Of a stretch of DNA of 64,000 nt, positions 17,184 to 26,567 are shown one piece after another; within the stretch, counting starts at the first letter, position 1; each line of letters opens with the position of its first letter. Position numbers and translations under genes: made by a program. The notes under the pieces are model-generated. The model was not told where the DNA came from. It saw only the letters and a list, made by a program, of their open reading frames with translations, and ran no database searches. Source of the stretch: Streptomyces sp. ISL-98 (lineage in GTDB: Bacteria; Actinomycetota; Actinomycetes; Streptomycetales; Streptomycetaceae); the NCBI RefSeq assembly GCF_018614055.1, contig NZ_JAGGPB010000035.1, forward strand, positions 62,001 to 126,000, read 5' to 3'.

Positions 17184-17266
17184 GCTCACCTGAGGTGAGC
17201 TTTTCACAGCTGAGTGAAATTACTGGCACGCAGTGTCTTGTCACTTGGCACGGGGTGCCATACGTT
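17184..17266 (+). promoter_or_regulatory. ccr promoter with three inverted repeats
   Basis: The 298-base gap before ccr holds three palindromes: GCTCACCTGAGGTGAGC (17184-17200), TTTCACAGCTGAGTGAAA (17202-17219) and TGGCAC-GGG-GTGCCA (17246-17260). The last fills the 17-base spacer between TTGTCA (17238-17243) and TACGTT (17261-17266), a good sigma-70-type promoter. The predicted leader to the GTG at 17458 is about 185 bases. A repressor bound in the spacer would shut the promoter; the adjacent TetR is the obvious candidate. Confidence 0.55.
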
Positions 17267-17457
17267 GTGGTTGTCGGGCGGCCGACGTGCAGAGACCATT
17301 CGTACGTCGGCTGTCCCCGTAAGCCAAGTGCTTGCGCGCCCGGCCGCCTGCGTCACCAGGCAACCTTCGCGCCACCCGCGCCGCACCAGCAGCACCGCCG
17401 AACCGACGGCACACCTCCACAGCACCACCCCCCGTCCCCATTCGCCGGAGGCACCCC

Positions 17458-18831
17458 GTGAAGGAAATCCTGGACGCGATCCAGTCGCAGGACAGTACGG
17501 CCGCAGACTTCGCTGCCCTGTCCATCCCCGAGTCGTACCGCGCGGTGACCGTGCACAAGGACGAGGCCGAGATGTTCGCCGGCGTCGCCAGCCGCGACAA
17601 GGACCCCCGCAAGTCCCTCCATGTCGAGGACGTGCCGGTGCCCGAGCTCGGCCCCGGCGAGGCGCTGGTGGCGGTCATGGCCAGCTCGGTGAACTACAAC
17701 TCCGTCTGGACCTCGATCTTCGAGCCGGTGTCGACCTTCGGCTTCCTGGAGCGGTACGGCAGGCTCAGCGACCTCAGCAAGCGCCACGACCTCCCGTACC
17801 ACGTCATCGGCTCCGACCTGGCGGGCGTCGTGCTGCGCACCGGACCCGGCGTGAACGCCTGGAAGCCCGGCGACGAGGTCGTCGCGCACTGCCTGTCCGT
17901 CGAGCTGGAGTCGTCCGACGGCCACAACGACACGATGCTCGACCCCGAGCAGCGCATCTGGGGCTTCGAGACGAACTTCGGCGGCCTCGCCGAGATCGCG
18001 CTCGTCAAGTCCAACCAGCTGATGCCCAAGCCCGACCACCTCAGCTGGGAGGAGGCGGCGGCCCCCGGCCTGGTCAACTCGACGGCGTACCGCCAGCTCG
18101 TCTCGCGCAACGGCGCCGGTATGAAGCAGGGCGACAACGTCCTGATCTGGGGCGCGAGCGGCGGACTCGGTTCGTACGCCACCCAGTTCGCGCTGGCCGG
18201 TGGCGCAAACCCCATCTGTGTCGTCTCCAGCGACCAGAAGGCGGAGATATGCCGCAAGATGGGCGCCGAGGCGATCATCGACCGCAGCGCCGAGGGCTAC
18301 AAGTTCTGGAAGGACGAGCACAACCAGGACCCGCGCGAGTGGAAGCGCTTCGGCAAGCGCATCCGTGAGCTGACCGGCGGCGAGGACGTGGACATCGTCT
18401 TCGAGCACCCGGGCCGCGAGACCTTCGGCGCGAGTGTGTACGTGACGCGCAAGGGCGGGACGATCGTCACCTGCGCGTCGACGTCCGGCTACAACCACGA
18501 GTACGACAACCGCTACCTGTGGATGTCGCTGAAGAAGATCGTCGGTTCGCACTTCGCCAACTACCGCGAGGCGTGGGAGGCCAACCGTCTGGTGGCCAAG
18601 GGCAAGATCCACCCCACCCTGTCGAAGGTGTACTCGCTGGAGGACACCGGCCAGGCCGCGTACGACGTCCACCGCAACCTGCACCAGGGCAAGGTCGGCG
18701 TGCTGGCGCTCTCGCCCCGTGAGGGTCTCGGCGTGCGGAACCACGAGCTTCGCGAGCAGCACATCGACGCCATCAACCTGTTCCGTGACGCGCCGGCGGA
18801 GCGGACCAACAAGCACAGCCGGAATGTGTAA
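17458..18831 (+). CDS. ccr: Crotonyl-CoA carboxylase/reductase
   Basis: A 457-residue medium-chain dehydrogenase/reductase that converts crotonyl-CoA, CO2 and NADPH to ethylmalonyl-CoA. From the GTG at 17458 (GGAG eight bases upstream), the CO2-pocket residues reported for Kitasatospora Ccr fall at the same numbers: Asn81 in NYN, Phe170-Glu171 in GFETN and His365 in GSHFAN. This also confirms the start. The NADPH motif is WGASGGLGSYATQFA. It is the committed step of the ethylmalonyl-CoA pathway and also supplies extender units for polyketides. ecm follows with an overlapping TAATG. Confidence 0.97.
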   Translation: MKEILDAIQSQDSTAADFAALSIPESYRAVTVHKDEAEMFAGVASRDKDPRKSLHVEDVPVPELGPGEALVAVMASSVNYNSVWTSIFEPVSTFGFLERYGRLSDLSKRHDLPYHVIGSDLAGVVLRTGPGVNAWKPGDEVVAHCLSVELESSDGHNDTMLDPEQRIWGFETNFGGLAEIALVKSNQLMPKPDHLSWEEAAAPGLVNSTAYRQLVSRNGAGMKQGDNVLIWGASGGLGSYATQFALAGGANPICVVSSDQKAEICRKMGAEAIIDRSAEGYKFWKDEHNQDPREWKRFGKRIRELTGGEDVDIVFEHPGRETFGASVYVTRKGGTIVTCASTSGYNHEYDNRYLWMSLKKIVGSHFANYREAWEANRLVAKGKIHPTLSKVYSLEDTGQAAYDVHRNLHQGKVGVLALSPREGLGVRNHELREQHIDAINLFRDAPAERTNKHSRNV

Positions 18832-20843
18832 TGACTGAGCGCAAGAAGGACCGGCCCTGGCTCATCCGGACGTACGCCGGTCACTCGACCGCCGAAGCGT
18901 CCAACGAGCTGTACCGCAACAACCTCGCCAAGGGCCAGACCGGTCTGTCGGTCGCGTTCGACCTTCCGACGCAGACCGGCTACGACCCCGACCACATCCT
19001 CGCCCGCGGCGAGGTCGGCCGGGTCGGGGTCCCGGTGTCCCATCTCGGCGACATGCGGCGGCTGTTCCAGGACATCCCGCTGGAGCAGATGAACACCTCG
19101 ATGACCATCAACGCCACGGCCATGTGGCTGCTGGCGATGTATCAGGTGGTCGCGGAGGAGCAGGGCGCGGACATCACCAAGCTCCAGGGGACGACGCAGA
19201 ACGACATCGTCAAGGAGTACCTGTCGCGCGGGACGCACGTCTTCCCGCCGGTGCCGAGCCTGCGTCTGACGACGGACATGATCACCTACACGGTGAACAA
19301 CATTCCCAAGTGGAACCCGATCAACATCTGCAGCTACCACCTCCAGGAGGCCGGTGCCACACCGGTCCAGGAGATCGCGTACGCGATGAGCACGGCCATC
19401 GCCGTTCTCGACGCCGTACGGGACAGCGGTCAGGTGCCGGCGGAGAAGTTCGGGGACGTCGTCGCTCGTATCTCCTTCTTCGTCAACGCGGGCGTCCGCT
19501 TCGTCGAGGAGATGTGCAAGATGCGCGCCTTCGGCCGCATCTGGGACAAGGTCACGCGCGAGCGGTACGGCATCGAGAACGAGAAGCAGCGCCGCTTCCG
19601 CTACGGCGTGCAGGTCAACTCGCTCGGCCTGACCGAGGCGCAGCCGGAGAACAACGTCCAGCGCATCGTCCTCGAAATGCTGGCCGTCACCCTCTCCAAG
19701 GATGCCCGCGCCCGCGCCGTTCAGCTCCCTGCCTGGAACGAGGCGCTGGGTCTGCCCCGCCCCTGGGACCAGCAGTGGTCGATGCGCATCCAGCAGGTGC
19801 TCGCCCTGGAGAGCGATCTGCTGGAGTACGAGGACATCTTCGCGGGGTCGCACGTCATCGAGGCCAAGGTGGAGGCGCTGGTCGCCGAGTCCTTCGCGGA
19901 GATGGACCGTATCGAGGAGATGGGCGGCGCGATGGCGGCCGTCGAGTCCGGCTACCTCAAGTCGCAGCTGGTCTCCTCGCACGCGGAGCGCCGCGCGCGT
20001 ATCGAGGCCGGCGACGAGAAGATCGTCGGCGTCAACTGCTACGAGGCCACCGAGCCCAGCCCGCTCACCTCGGACCTCGACGGCGCGATCATGACGGTCG
20101 ACCCGGCCAACGAGGCGCGCGTCGTGGCGAAGCTCCACGAGTGGCGCGACAACCGCGACGAGGCCCGCGCGACGGAGGCCCTGGCAGCCCTCAAGAAGGC
20201 CGCCGCGGGCACCGAGAACATGATGGCGGCCACCGTCGAGTGCGCCCGCGCGGGCGTCACCACTGGCGAGTGGTCCTGGGCGCTGCGCGACGTCTTCGGC
20301 GAGTTCCGCGCGCCGACGGGCGTGAGCAGCGCCCCGGTCGCGGTCACCGCCGAGGCGGGCACCCCGCTCGCGCTCGTACGGGAGAAGGTGTCCCGTACGG
20401 CGGACGATCTGGGCTCCGGAAGGCTGCGTCTGCTGGTCGGCAAGCCCGGCCTGGACGGGCACTCCAACGGCGCCGAGCAGATCGCCGTACGAGCGCGCGA
20501 CGCGGGCTTCGAGGTGGTCTACCAGGGCATCAGGCTCACGCCCGAGCAGATCGTCAGTGCCGCCCTCGCCGAGGACGTGCACTGCGTCGGCCTGTCGATC
20601 CTGTCCGGGTCGCACGCCGAACTGGTGCCGGACGTGCTGGTACGGCTCCGCGAGGCGGGCGCCGCGGACATTCCGGTGATCGCCGGCGGAATCATTCCGC
20701 CTGCGGACGCCGCGGAGCTGCGGGCTGCCGGAGTGGCCGCAGTATTCACCCCGAAGGACTTCGGCATCACGGAGATCATCGGCCGTATCGTCGACGAGAT
20801 CCGGAAAGCGAACAAGCTCGACCCTCTGGAGGTCCTCGCATGA
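18831..20843 (+). CDS. ecm: Ethylmalonyl-CoA mutase (MeaA-like), B12-dependent
   Basis: A 670-residue single-chain cobalamin mutase that converts ethylmalonyl-CoA to methylsuccinyl-CoA. The TIM-barrel part covers about 1-520 (RPWLIRTYAGHSTAEASN, then FDLPTQTGYDPD). The C-terminal B12 domain has G-L-D-G-H-S-N-G near residue 540 (DxHxxG base-off ligand) and the LSILSGSH loop. Methylmalonyl-CoA mutases share the fold, but position directly after ccr and before the lyase supports Ecm. Its ATG overlaps the ccr stop (TAATG), so the two are translationally coupled. The annotation 'MeaA' refers to the same enzyme. Confidence 0.93.
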   Translation: MTERKKDRPWLIRTYAGHSTAEASNELYRNNLAKGQTGLSVAFDLPTQTGYDPDHILARGEVGRVGVPVSHLGDMRRLFQDIPLEQMNTSMTINATAMWLLAMYQVVAEEQGADITKLQGTTQNDIVKEYLSRGTHVFPPVPSLRLTTDMITYTVNNIPKWNPINICSYHLQEAGATPVQEIAYAMSTAIAVLDAVRDSGQVPAEKFGDVVARISFFVNAGVRFVEEMCKMRAFGRIWDKVTRERYGIENEKQRRFRYGVQVNSLGLTEAQPENNVQRIVLEMLAVTLSKDARARAVQLPAWNEALGLPRPWDQQWSMRIQQVLALESDLLEYEDIFAGSHVIEAKVEALVAESFAEMDRIEEMGGAMAAVESGYLKSQLVSSHAERRARIEAGDEKIVGVNCYEATEPSPLTSDLDGAIMTVDPANEARVVAKLHEWRDNRDEARATEALAALKKAAAGTENMMAATVECARAGVTTGEWSWALRDVFGEFRAPTGVSSAPVAVTAEAGTPLALVREKVSRTADDLGSGRLRLLVGKPGLDGHSNGAEQIAVRARDAGFEVVYQGIRLTPEQIVSAALAEDVHCVGLSILSGSHAELVPDVLVRLREAGAADIPVIAGGIIPPADAAELRAAGVAAVFTPKDFGITEIIGRIVDEIRKANKLDPLEVLA

Positions 20844-21811
20844 CCACGCCCACGCCCGTGAACCGCCTGCGCCCGCGCCGCTCCTGTCTGGCCGTGCCGG
20901 GCTCGAACCCGCGGTTCCTGGAGAAGGCCCAGGGCCTCCCGGCCGACCAGGTCTTCCTCGACCTGGAGGACGCGTGCGCGCCGCTCGCCAAGGAAGGCGC
21001 CCGGCACACCATCGTCGACGCGCTGAACAACGGCGACTGGACGGGCAAGACGCGGGTCGTGCGCGTCAACGACTGGACGACCCACTGGACGTACCGCGAT
21101 GTCATCACGGTCGTCGAGGGCGCCGGCCCGAACCTCGACTGCATCATGCTGCCGAAGGTCCAGGACGCCCAGCAGGTCGTCGCGCTCGACCTCCTCCTCA
21201 CCCAGATCGAGAAGACGATGGGCTTCGAGGTCGGCAAGATCGGCATCGAGGCGCAGATCGAGAACGCCAAGGGCCTGGTGAACGTCGACGAGATCGCCGC
21301 CGCCTCCCCGCGCCTGGAGACCATCATCTTCGGCCCGGCCGACTTCATGGCCTCCATCAACATGAAGACCCTGGTCGTGGGCATGCAGCCGCCCGGCTAC
21401 GGCGCGGACGCGTACCACTACATCCTGATGCGCATCCTGATGGCGGCCCGTACGCACGACCTCCAGGCGATCGACGGCCCGTTCCTCCAGATCCGCGACG
21501 TGGACGCGTACCGCGAGGTCGCGGGCCGTGCGGCGGCGCTGGGCTTCGACGGCAAGTGGGTGCTGCACCCCGGTCAGGTCGACGCGGCCAACGAGGTGTT
21601 CTCGCCCTCCCAGGAGGACTACGACCACGCGGAGATGATTCTCGACGCGTACGAGTGGTGCACGTCCGAGGCGGGCGGCAAGAAGGGCTCGGCGATGCTC
21701 GGCGACGAGATGATCGACGAGGCGAGCCGCAAGATGGCGCTGGTCATCTCCGGCAAGGGTCGCGCTGCGGGCATGCAGCGCACCTCCAAGTTCGAAGCTC
21801 CGGAGGCCTGA
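20840..21811 (+). CDS. mcl: HpcH/HpaI-CitE family lyase (beta-methylmalyl-CoA/malyl-CoA lyase)
   Basis: A 323-residue CitE-like aldolase that would cleave beta-methylmalyl-CoA into glyoxylate and propionyl-CoA. RSCLAVPGSNPRFLEKA is the family N-terminus. F-L-D-L-E-D-A provides the Mg-binding acid, and Glu in GIEAQIENAKG and Asp in FGPADFMASI follow. The ATG at 20840 overlaps the ecm stop (ATGA), so it is coupled. Its place between the mutase and the MaoC hydratase gives the specific call; on sequence alone malyl-CoA lyase or citrate lyase beta would also fit. Confidence 0.88.
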   Translation: MTTPTPVNRLRPRRSCLAVPGSNPRFLEKAQGLPADQVFLDLEDACAPLAKEGARHTIVDALNNGDWTGKTRVVRVNDWTTHWTYRDVITVVEGAGPNLDCIMLPKVQDAQQVVALDLLLTQIEKTMGFEVGKIGIEAQIENAKGLVNVDEIAAASPRLETIIFGPADFMASINMKTLVVGMQPPGYGADAYHYILMRILMAARTHDLQAIDGPFLQIRDVDAYREVAGRAAALGFDGKWVLHPGQVDAANEVFSPSQEDYDHAEMILDAYEWCTSEAGGKKGSAMLGDEMIDEASRKMALVISGKGRAAGMQRTSKFEAPEA

Positions 21812-21813
21812 TC

Positions 21814-22317
21814 ATGCAGTTCGGACGCACTTACGAAGAGTTCGAGGTCGGCGCCGTCTACAAGCACTGGCCCGGAAAGACGGTCACGGAGTACGACGAC
21901 CACCTCTTCTGTCTGCTCACCATGAACCACCACCCGCTGCACATGGACAGCAATTACGCCGAGAAGACCACCGACTTCGGCAAGAACGTCGTCGTCGGCA
22001 ACTACATCTACTCGCTGCTGCTGGGCATGTCGGTCCCGGACGTCTCCGGCAAGGCCATCGCCAACCTGGAGGTCGAGTCGCTCAAGCACATCGCGCCGAC
22101 CTTCCACGGCGACACGATCTACGGCGAGACGACCGTCCTCGACAAGACGCCGTCGAAGTCCAAGAACGACCGCGGCATCGTCTACGTCGAGACGAAGGGC
22201 TACAAGCAGGACGGCACCGTCGTCTGCGTGTTCCGGCGCAAGGTGATGGTGCCGACCGAGACGTACATCAAGGAGCGCGGCGGCGAGCAGCCCGGCCGCC
22301 CGGCAGCGTCTAATTAA
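21814..22317 (+). CDS. mch: MaoC-type hydratase (mesaconyl-CoA hydratase)
   Basis: A 167-residue hot-dog-fold hydratase adding water to mesaconyl-CoA to form beta-methylmalyl-CoA. The R-hydratase motif appears as HPLHMDSNYAEKT followed by GNYIYSLLLG. The ATG lies two bases after the lyase stop with GGAGG just inside the lyase end. Single-domain length is short for a Mch (Rhodobacter's is about twice this), so the identity rests on operon position. A generic enoyl-CoA hydratase is the alternative. Confidence 0.83.
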   Translation: MQFGRTYEEFEVGAVYKHWPGKTVTEYDDHLFCLLTMNHHPLHMDSNYAEKTTDFGKNVVVGNYIYSLLLGMSVPDVSGKAIANLEVESLKHIAPTFHGDTIYGETTVLDKTPSKSKNDRGIVYVETKGYKQDGTVVCVFRRKVMVPTETYIKERGGEQPGRPAASN

Positions 22318-22344
22318 CTACGCCAAGGTTCAGGAGAAGTAGTC

Positions 22345-23550
22345 ATGGCCCGTCTCGCCCAGACCGCCGGTCTGACCGACATCCAGCAGGAGATCCTGGC
22401 CACCGTCAGGAACTTCGTCGACAAGGAGATCATCCCTGTCGCGACCGAGCTGGAGCACCGCGACGAGTACCCGACGGAGATCGTCGAGGGCCTCAAGGAG
22501 CTCGGCCTGTTCGGGCTGATGATCCCCGAGGAGTACGGGGGCCTGGGTGAGTCCCTTCTCACATACGCGCTGTGTGTCGAAGAGATAGCTCGTGGCTGGA
22601 TGAGCGTCTCCGGGATCATCAACACGCACTTCATCGTGGCGTACATGCTCAAGCAGCACGGCACGCAGGAGCAGAAGGACACCTTCCTGCCGCGCATGGC
22701 GCTGGGCGAGGTGCGTGGCGCGTTCTCGATGTCGGAGCCGGCGCTCGGTTCCGACGTGTCGGCGATCACGTCGAAGGGCGTGAAGGACGGCGACGAGTAC
22801 GTCCTGAACGGCCAGAAGATGTGGCTGACGAACGGCGGCTCGTCCACGCTCGTCGCGGTCCTGTGCCGCAGTGACGAGGGTCTCCCCGAGGGCACCGCCC
22901 CGCACAAGCAGATGACGACCTTCCTGGTGGAGAAGGAGCCCGGCTTCGGCGAGGTGCGTCCGGGTCTGACCATTCCCGGGAAGATCGACAAGATGGGCTA
23001 CAAGGGTGTCGACACCACTGAGCTGATCATGGACGGACTGCGCATTCCGGCCAATCGGGTACTCGGCGGCACCACCGGCCGAGGGTTTTACCAAATGATG
23101 GACGGCGTCGAGGTCGGCCGCGTCAATGTGGCGGCGCGTGGCTGCGGTGTCGCGCAGCGTGCGTTCGAACTGGGTGTCTCGTATGCCCAGCAACGTCACA
23201 CTTTCGGCAAGCCGATCGCCCAGCACCAGGCGATTCAGTTCAAGCTCGCCGAGATGGCTACCAAGGTCGAGGCCGCTCATGCGATGATGGTGAATGCAGC
23301 ACGCAAAAAGGACTCCGGGGAACGAAACGACCTTGAGGCAGGGATGGCGAAGTACCTCGCCTCCGAATACTGCAAGGAGGTAGTCGAGGACGCCTTCCGT
23401 ATCCACGGTGGATACGGGTTCTCGAAGGAGTACGAGATCGAGCGCCTCTACCGCGAGGCGCCGATGCTGCTCATCGGTGAAGGTACCGCCGAGATCCAGA
23501 AAATGATCATTGGTCGGCGGCTCCTCGAAGAGTACCGATTCCAGGGCTGA
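22345..23550 (+). CDS. Acyl-CoA dehydrogenase (probable methylsuccinyl-CoA dehydrogenase)
   Basis: A 401-residue FAD acyl-CoA dehydrogenase. It shows the signature segments GAFSMSEPALGSD and YVLNGQKMWLTNG, the C-terminal IHGGYGFSKEYEIERLYREA, and GEGTAEIQK, where Glu is the usual catalytic base. In this operon it should oxidise methylsuccinyl-CoA to mesaconyl-CoA, between Ecm and the hydratase. The start is ATG 22345 with AGGAGAAGTAGTC upstream. It is shorter than the best-studied Mcd of Rhodobacter, which carries an extra N-terminal region, so substrate assignment is by context. Confidence 0.87.
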   Translation: MARLAQTAGLTDIQQEILATVRNFVDKEIIPVATELEHRDEYPTEIVEGLKELGLFGLMIPEEYGGLGESLLTYALCVEEIARGWMSVSGIINTHFIVAYMLKQHGTQEQKDTFLPRMALGEVRGAFSMSEPALGSDVSAITSKGVKDGDEYVLNGQKMWLTNGGSSTLVAVLCRSDEGLPEGTAPHKQMTTFLVEKEPGFGEVRPGLTIPGKIDKMGYKGVDTTELIMDGLRIPANRVLGGTTGRGFYQMMDGVEVGRVNVAARGCGVAQRAFELGVSYAQQRHTFGKPIAQHQAIQFKLAEMATKVEAAHAMMVNAARKKDSGERNDLEAGMAKYLASEYCKEVVEDAFRIHGGYGFSKEYEIERLYREAPMLLIGEGTAEIQKMIIGRRLLEEYRFQG

Positions 23551-23719
23551 TTGCTCACTTTGCGGCGAAATGCCCGCGGAGAAGATCACACCCTGTCATC
23601 GTCTTCAGGCCGTCGACTCGGCTTCTGGCTTGCCCAGTTGCGGCCCGCAACCGCTAACATCGCCGGAAAGCCGCCGTCCCCCGTTGCCAGCGCGGCATCA
23701 TCCGCTACGAAGGTCATCC

Positions 23720-24376
23720 ATGCCCCACAGCCAAACCTCTGCACCACGCGACGGCTTCCTCAAGGGACGCCTTGCTCGCGGAGCATCGCCGTGGCTTCTG
23801 CCGACCGTCGCCACAGCGGCGCTCAGCCTCTCCCGGGCTCGCAAGTCCGGCCGCTGGGCTGCCGTCGCCGTGCCCACCACCGCGCTCGCGGCGGGCATGC
23901 TGTGGTTCTTCCGCGACCCCGAGCGCGAGATCACCCAGGGCCGGGTCATTTCCCCGGCCGACGGAGTGGTGCAGAGCATCATGCCGTGGAAGGACGGGCG
24001 TACCCGCGTCGCGATCTTCATGAGCCCGCTGAACGTCCACGTCAACCGCGCGCCCCTGGCGGGCACCGTGACGTCGGTCGAGCACATCCCCGGCGGGTTC
24101 GTTCCGGCGTTCAACAAGGAGAGCGAGAACAACGAGCGCGTTGTCTGGCACTTCGACACCGAGCTCGGCGACATCGAGATGGTGCAGATCGCCGGCGCGG
24201 TCGCGCGCCGCATCGTCCCGTACGTCCCCCAGGGCACCAAGGTCGAGCAGGGTGAGCGCATCGGCCTCATCCGCTTCGGCTCGCGCGTCGACATCTACCT
24301 TCCGGAAGGTGTCGATGTCGCGGTCGAGGTCGGCCAGGCCACCACTGCGGGGGTGACTCGAATTGACCGTGACTGA
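23720..24376 (+). CDS. psd: Phosphatidylserine decarboxylase
   Basis: A 218-residue proenzyme that decarboxylates phosphatidylserine to phosphatidylethanolamine at the membrane. A hydrophobic N-terminal part (about 40-68) precedes FFRDPER, ISPADG and MSPLNVHVNRAP. The self-cleavage motif is F-G-S-R near the C-terminus, in place of LGST; its Ser becomes the pyruvoyl group. ATG 23720 follows CGAAGGTC. It overlaps pssA by 14 bases, so the two are coupled. Confidence 0.93.
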   Translation: MPHSQTSAPRDGFLKGRLARGASPWLLPTVATAALSLSRARKSGRWAAVAVPTTALAAGMLWFFRDPEREITQGRVISPADGVVQSIMPWKDGRTRVAIFMSPLNVHVNRAPLAGTVTSVEHIPGGFVPAFNKESENNERVVWHFDTELGDIEMVQIAGAVARRIVPYVPQGTKVEQGERIGLIRFGSRVDIYLPEGVDVAVEVGQATTAGVTRIDRD

Positions 24377-25217
24377 TCCTGAGACTCAGGCCGGCTGGGT
24401 GCCGGAGGCCGAGGAAGAGACCGACGCCGAGGACATGCCGCTCTCACTGCGGCTGTCAATAGCGGACACGCTCACCCTCGGTAACGCGACGTGCGGATTC
24501 ATGGCGGTGTACTTCACCACCACCGGAATCCTCATCCCGCACCTCCAGGGCAGCCAGGAGACCGGCATGGCGCGGCACAGCGCCGCGACCGCCGTGATCC
24601 TGATGCTCCTCGCGGCGATCTTCGACCTCTGCGACGGGCTCGTGGCGCGCAAGCTGCGCAGCTCGCCGATGGGTGCGGAGCTCGACAACCTCTCCGACCT
24701 GATCAGCTTCGGGCTCGCCCCGGCCTACTTCGTACTCGTGTACGGAATGGTCGCGGACGACGCCCACCAGCGTGTTTCGGCGCTGGCGGCGATCGTGGTG
24801 CTGTTGGCGGTGGTGCTGCGGCTTGCGAGATTCTCCTGCGTGACCATGAAGGACGGCATGTTCCAGGGCATGCCGAGCCCCTTCGGTGCGCTCACGGTCG
24901 TCTCGATCGTGCTGCTAGAGCTTCCCTTCATCCCCACGCTGCTCGCCATCATCGGCGTCGCGTGGCTGATGGTGAGCCGGGTCGAGTACCCGAAGCCGCG
25001 GGGTGTCCTCGCGGTGGCCATGCTCGCCTGGATAGTGGGCGCGATGGGGCTGCTCGCGGCCTGGGCGTTCGACGCGCCCGGCGGACAGTTCCTGCTCGCA
25101 ACCGGGTGCGCGCTCCAGGTGGTTCTGGGTGCGGTCATCCCGCTCTTCGCGACGGCGCGGCGCGTGAACACGTTCCGCGACAACCGACGCGAGGCGAGGG
25201 CCGCGCAGCTTCCGTAA
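24363..25217 (+). CDS. pssA: CDP-diacylglycerol-serine O-phosphatidyltransferase
   Basis: A 284-residue multi-pass membrane enzyme that makes phosphatidylserine from CDP-diacylglycerol and serine. The CDP-alcohol phosphotransferase signature is complete: DGLVAR, eight residues, G, three, D, three, D (ending AELDNLSD, about residues 82-104). The start is TTG 24363 or GTG 24369; both lie inside the psd end, typical of this gene pair. At least six hydrophobic segments follow. A long perfect hairpin ends the unit. Confidence 0.93.
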   Translation: MTVTDPETQAGWVPEAEEETDAEDMPLSLRLSIADTLTLGNATCGFMAVYFTTTGILIPHLQGSQETGMARHSAATAVILMLLAAIFDLCDGLVARKLRSSPMGAELDNLSDLISFGLAPAYFVLVYGMVADDAHQRVSALAAIVVLLAVVLRLARFSCVTMKDGMFQGMPSPFGALTVVSIVLLELPFIPTLLAIIGVAWLMVSRVEYPKPRGVLAVAMLAWIVGAMGLLAAWAFDAPGGQFLLATGCALQVVLGAVIPLFATARRVNTFRDNRREARAAQLP

Positions 25218-25234
25218 GCGGCTGACGTACGTAC

Positions 25235-25274
25235 GACCGCGGGCCCCGGGGTTACATCCCCGGGGCCCGCGGTC
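25235..25274. terminator. Bidirectional terminator between pssA and the liv operon
   Basis: Perfect 17-bp stem, GACCGCGGGCCCCGGGG with its complement, around a TTACAT loop. It lies between two convergent transcription units, 17 bases after the pssA stop and 20 before the stop of the solute-binding protein gene. Confidence 0.85.
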
Positions 25275-25293
25275 CTTCCGTTTCCCGGGGCTG

Positions 25294-26565
25294 TCAGCCG
25301 CCCACGGTGTAGTTCTTGGCGCCCTCCGAGACCTTCGCCTCGCGCACCACCTTCATGCCGCCGGTCGCCTTCTTGTCCGGCCGCAGGATGACCGTCTGGC
25401 GCGAGGAGGGGGCCTTCGGGTCGGTGAAGTCGTGCGTGGTGCCGAAGCCCGAGTCGTAGGAGTTGATCGTCAGCAGCGCCTTGTCGACACCCTCCCTGGT
25501 CAGGTCTTTCGACGTGCACGCCTTCTTCAGCGCCTCGCCGAAGACCGAGGCTGCCGTCCAGCCCGCCACCACTCCGTTGTCGAGGGCGTCCGAGGGGTAC
25601 GCCGCCTTGTAGTCGGCGACGAGCTTCTTGCCGGCGGGCGAGTCCGTGCCGATCGGCTCCGTGGGCGAGGCAACGTAATAGTTCTTCATCAGTGCCGGTC
25701 CGGCCTGGGTGGCGAGCAGCTGCGGCGAGAAGGCTGAGTTGTTGCCGATGATCGGTACCTTCAGCCCGACCGCCGCCGAGACGCCCACGAACGACGCCGC
25801 CTGGCGCGGTCCCGCACTGATGACGACGCCCTTGACCCCGGCCTTCTTGAGCGCCGCGACCTGGGCCGTCATGTCGTTGTCGGTGGGCTTGATCTTCTGT
25901 TCGACGACGGTGAGCCCGGCCTTCTCCGCCGCGTACTTCGCTCCGGCCAGCGCGTTCTCGCCGTAATCTCCCTCGAAGTAGACATGGCCGATCTTGTCGC
26001 CCTTCTTGACGCCCTGCTCCTTCGTCAGGAAGTCGATCGCGTTGATCGTCTCCACGTCGTACGTATTGCCTATGACTCGGATGTACGGGCTGCCGAGCAG
26101 CGAGGCGGACCAGGCCTGCGGGATGACGAGGCCTTTGTCCTGGCCGTCGATGCGTGGCTTGACGGCAGCCACGAAGGGCGAGCCGATGAACTGGACGAAG
26201 CCCAGGACCTCCGGCGACAGCTCGGTGTACCCGGAGACGGCCTTCTGCGGGTCGTATCCGTGGTCGCGCACCGTGAGCTCGATCTGCCGGCCGCAGATGC
26301 CGCCGGCCGCGTTGGTCTGCTTCGCGTACAGCTGCTGGGCCTGGGTGACGCTCTTGCCGAGCGAGGCGTAGACGCCGGTCATGTCGGTCAGTACACCGAG
26401 CTTGATCTTCTTGTCCGTGACGCCCTGGCCGGTCTTGACCCCGCCGGCCCCGGGCTTGTCGTCCTTCGTGTCCTTCGCCTTCGAGCTGCACCCGGCCGCT
26501 GTCAGCGCGAGCAGCGCCGCGAGGGTGGCGGCGGTGGTTCTGGTTGCCTGCTTGCGTGTGGTCAT
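25294..26565 (-). CDS. livK: Branched-chain amino acid type ABC transporter, solute-binding lipoprotein
   Basis: A 423-residue periplasmic-binding-protein-fold (Peripla_BP_6) lipoprotein. The signal peptide ends in L-T-A-A-G-C with lipidated Cys26, so it is tethered outside the membrane. The body starts KIKLGVLTDMTGVYASLGKS, the usual LivJ/K pattern. It is the last gene of a five-gene operon read from 30103 down and follows the LivM gene by two bases. The ligand may be branched-chain amino acids, but amides, urea or aromatic compounds are possible for this family. Confidence 0.9.
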   Translation of the reverse strand: MTTRKQATRTTAATLAALLALTAAGCSSKAKDTKDDKPGAGGVKTGQGVTDKKIKLGVLTDMTGVYASLGKSVTQAQQLYAKQTNAAGGICGRQIELTVRDHGYDPQKAVSGYTELSPEVLGFVQFIGSPFVAAVKPRIDGQDKGLVIPQAWSASLLGSPYIRVIGNTYDVETINAIDFLTKEQGVKKGDKIGHVYFEGDYGENALAGAKYAAEKAGLTVVEQKIKPTDNDMTAQVAALKKAGVKGVVISAGPRQAASFVGVSAAVGLKVPIIGNNSAFSPQLLATQAGPALMKNYYVASPTEPIGTDSPAGKKLVADYKAAYPSDALDNGVVAGWTAASVFGEALKKACTSKDLTREGVDKALLTINSYDSGFGTTHDFTDPKAPSSRQTVILRPDKKATGGMKVVREAKVSEGAKNYTVGG

Positions 26566-26567
26566 GG

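Noticed and set aside
19124..21811. 895-codon plus-strand frame overlapping ecm and the lyase
   Set aside because: Its first part is an alternate frame of ecm; only the last 323 codons are the true lyase, whose start at 20840 overlaps the ecm stop.
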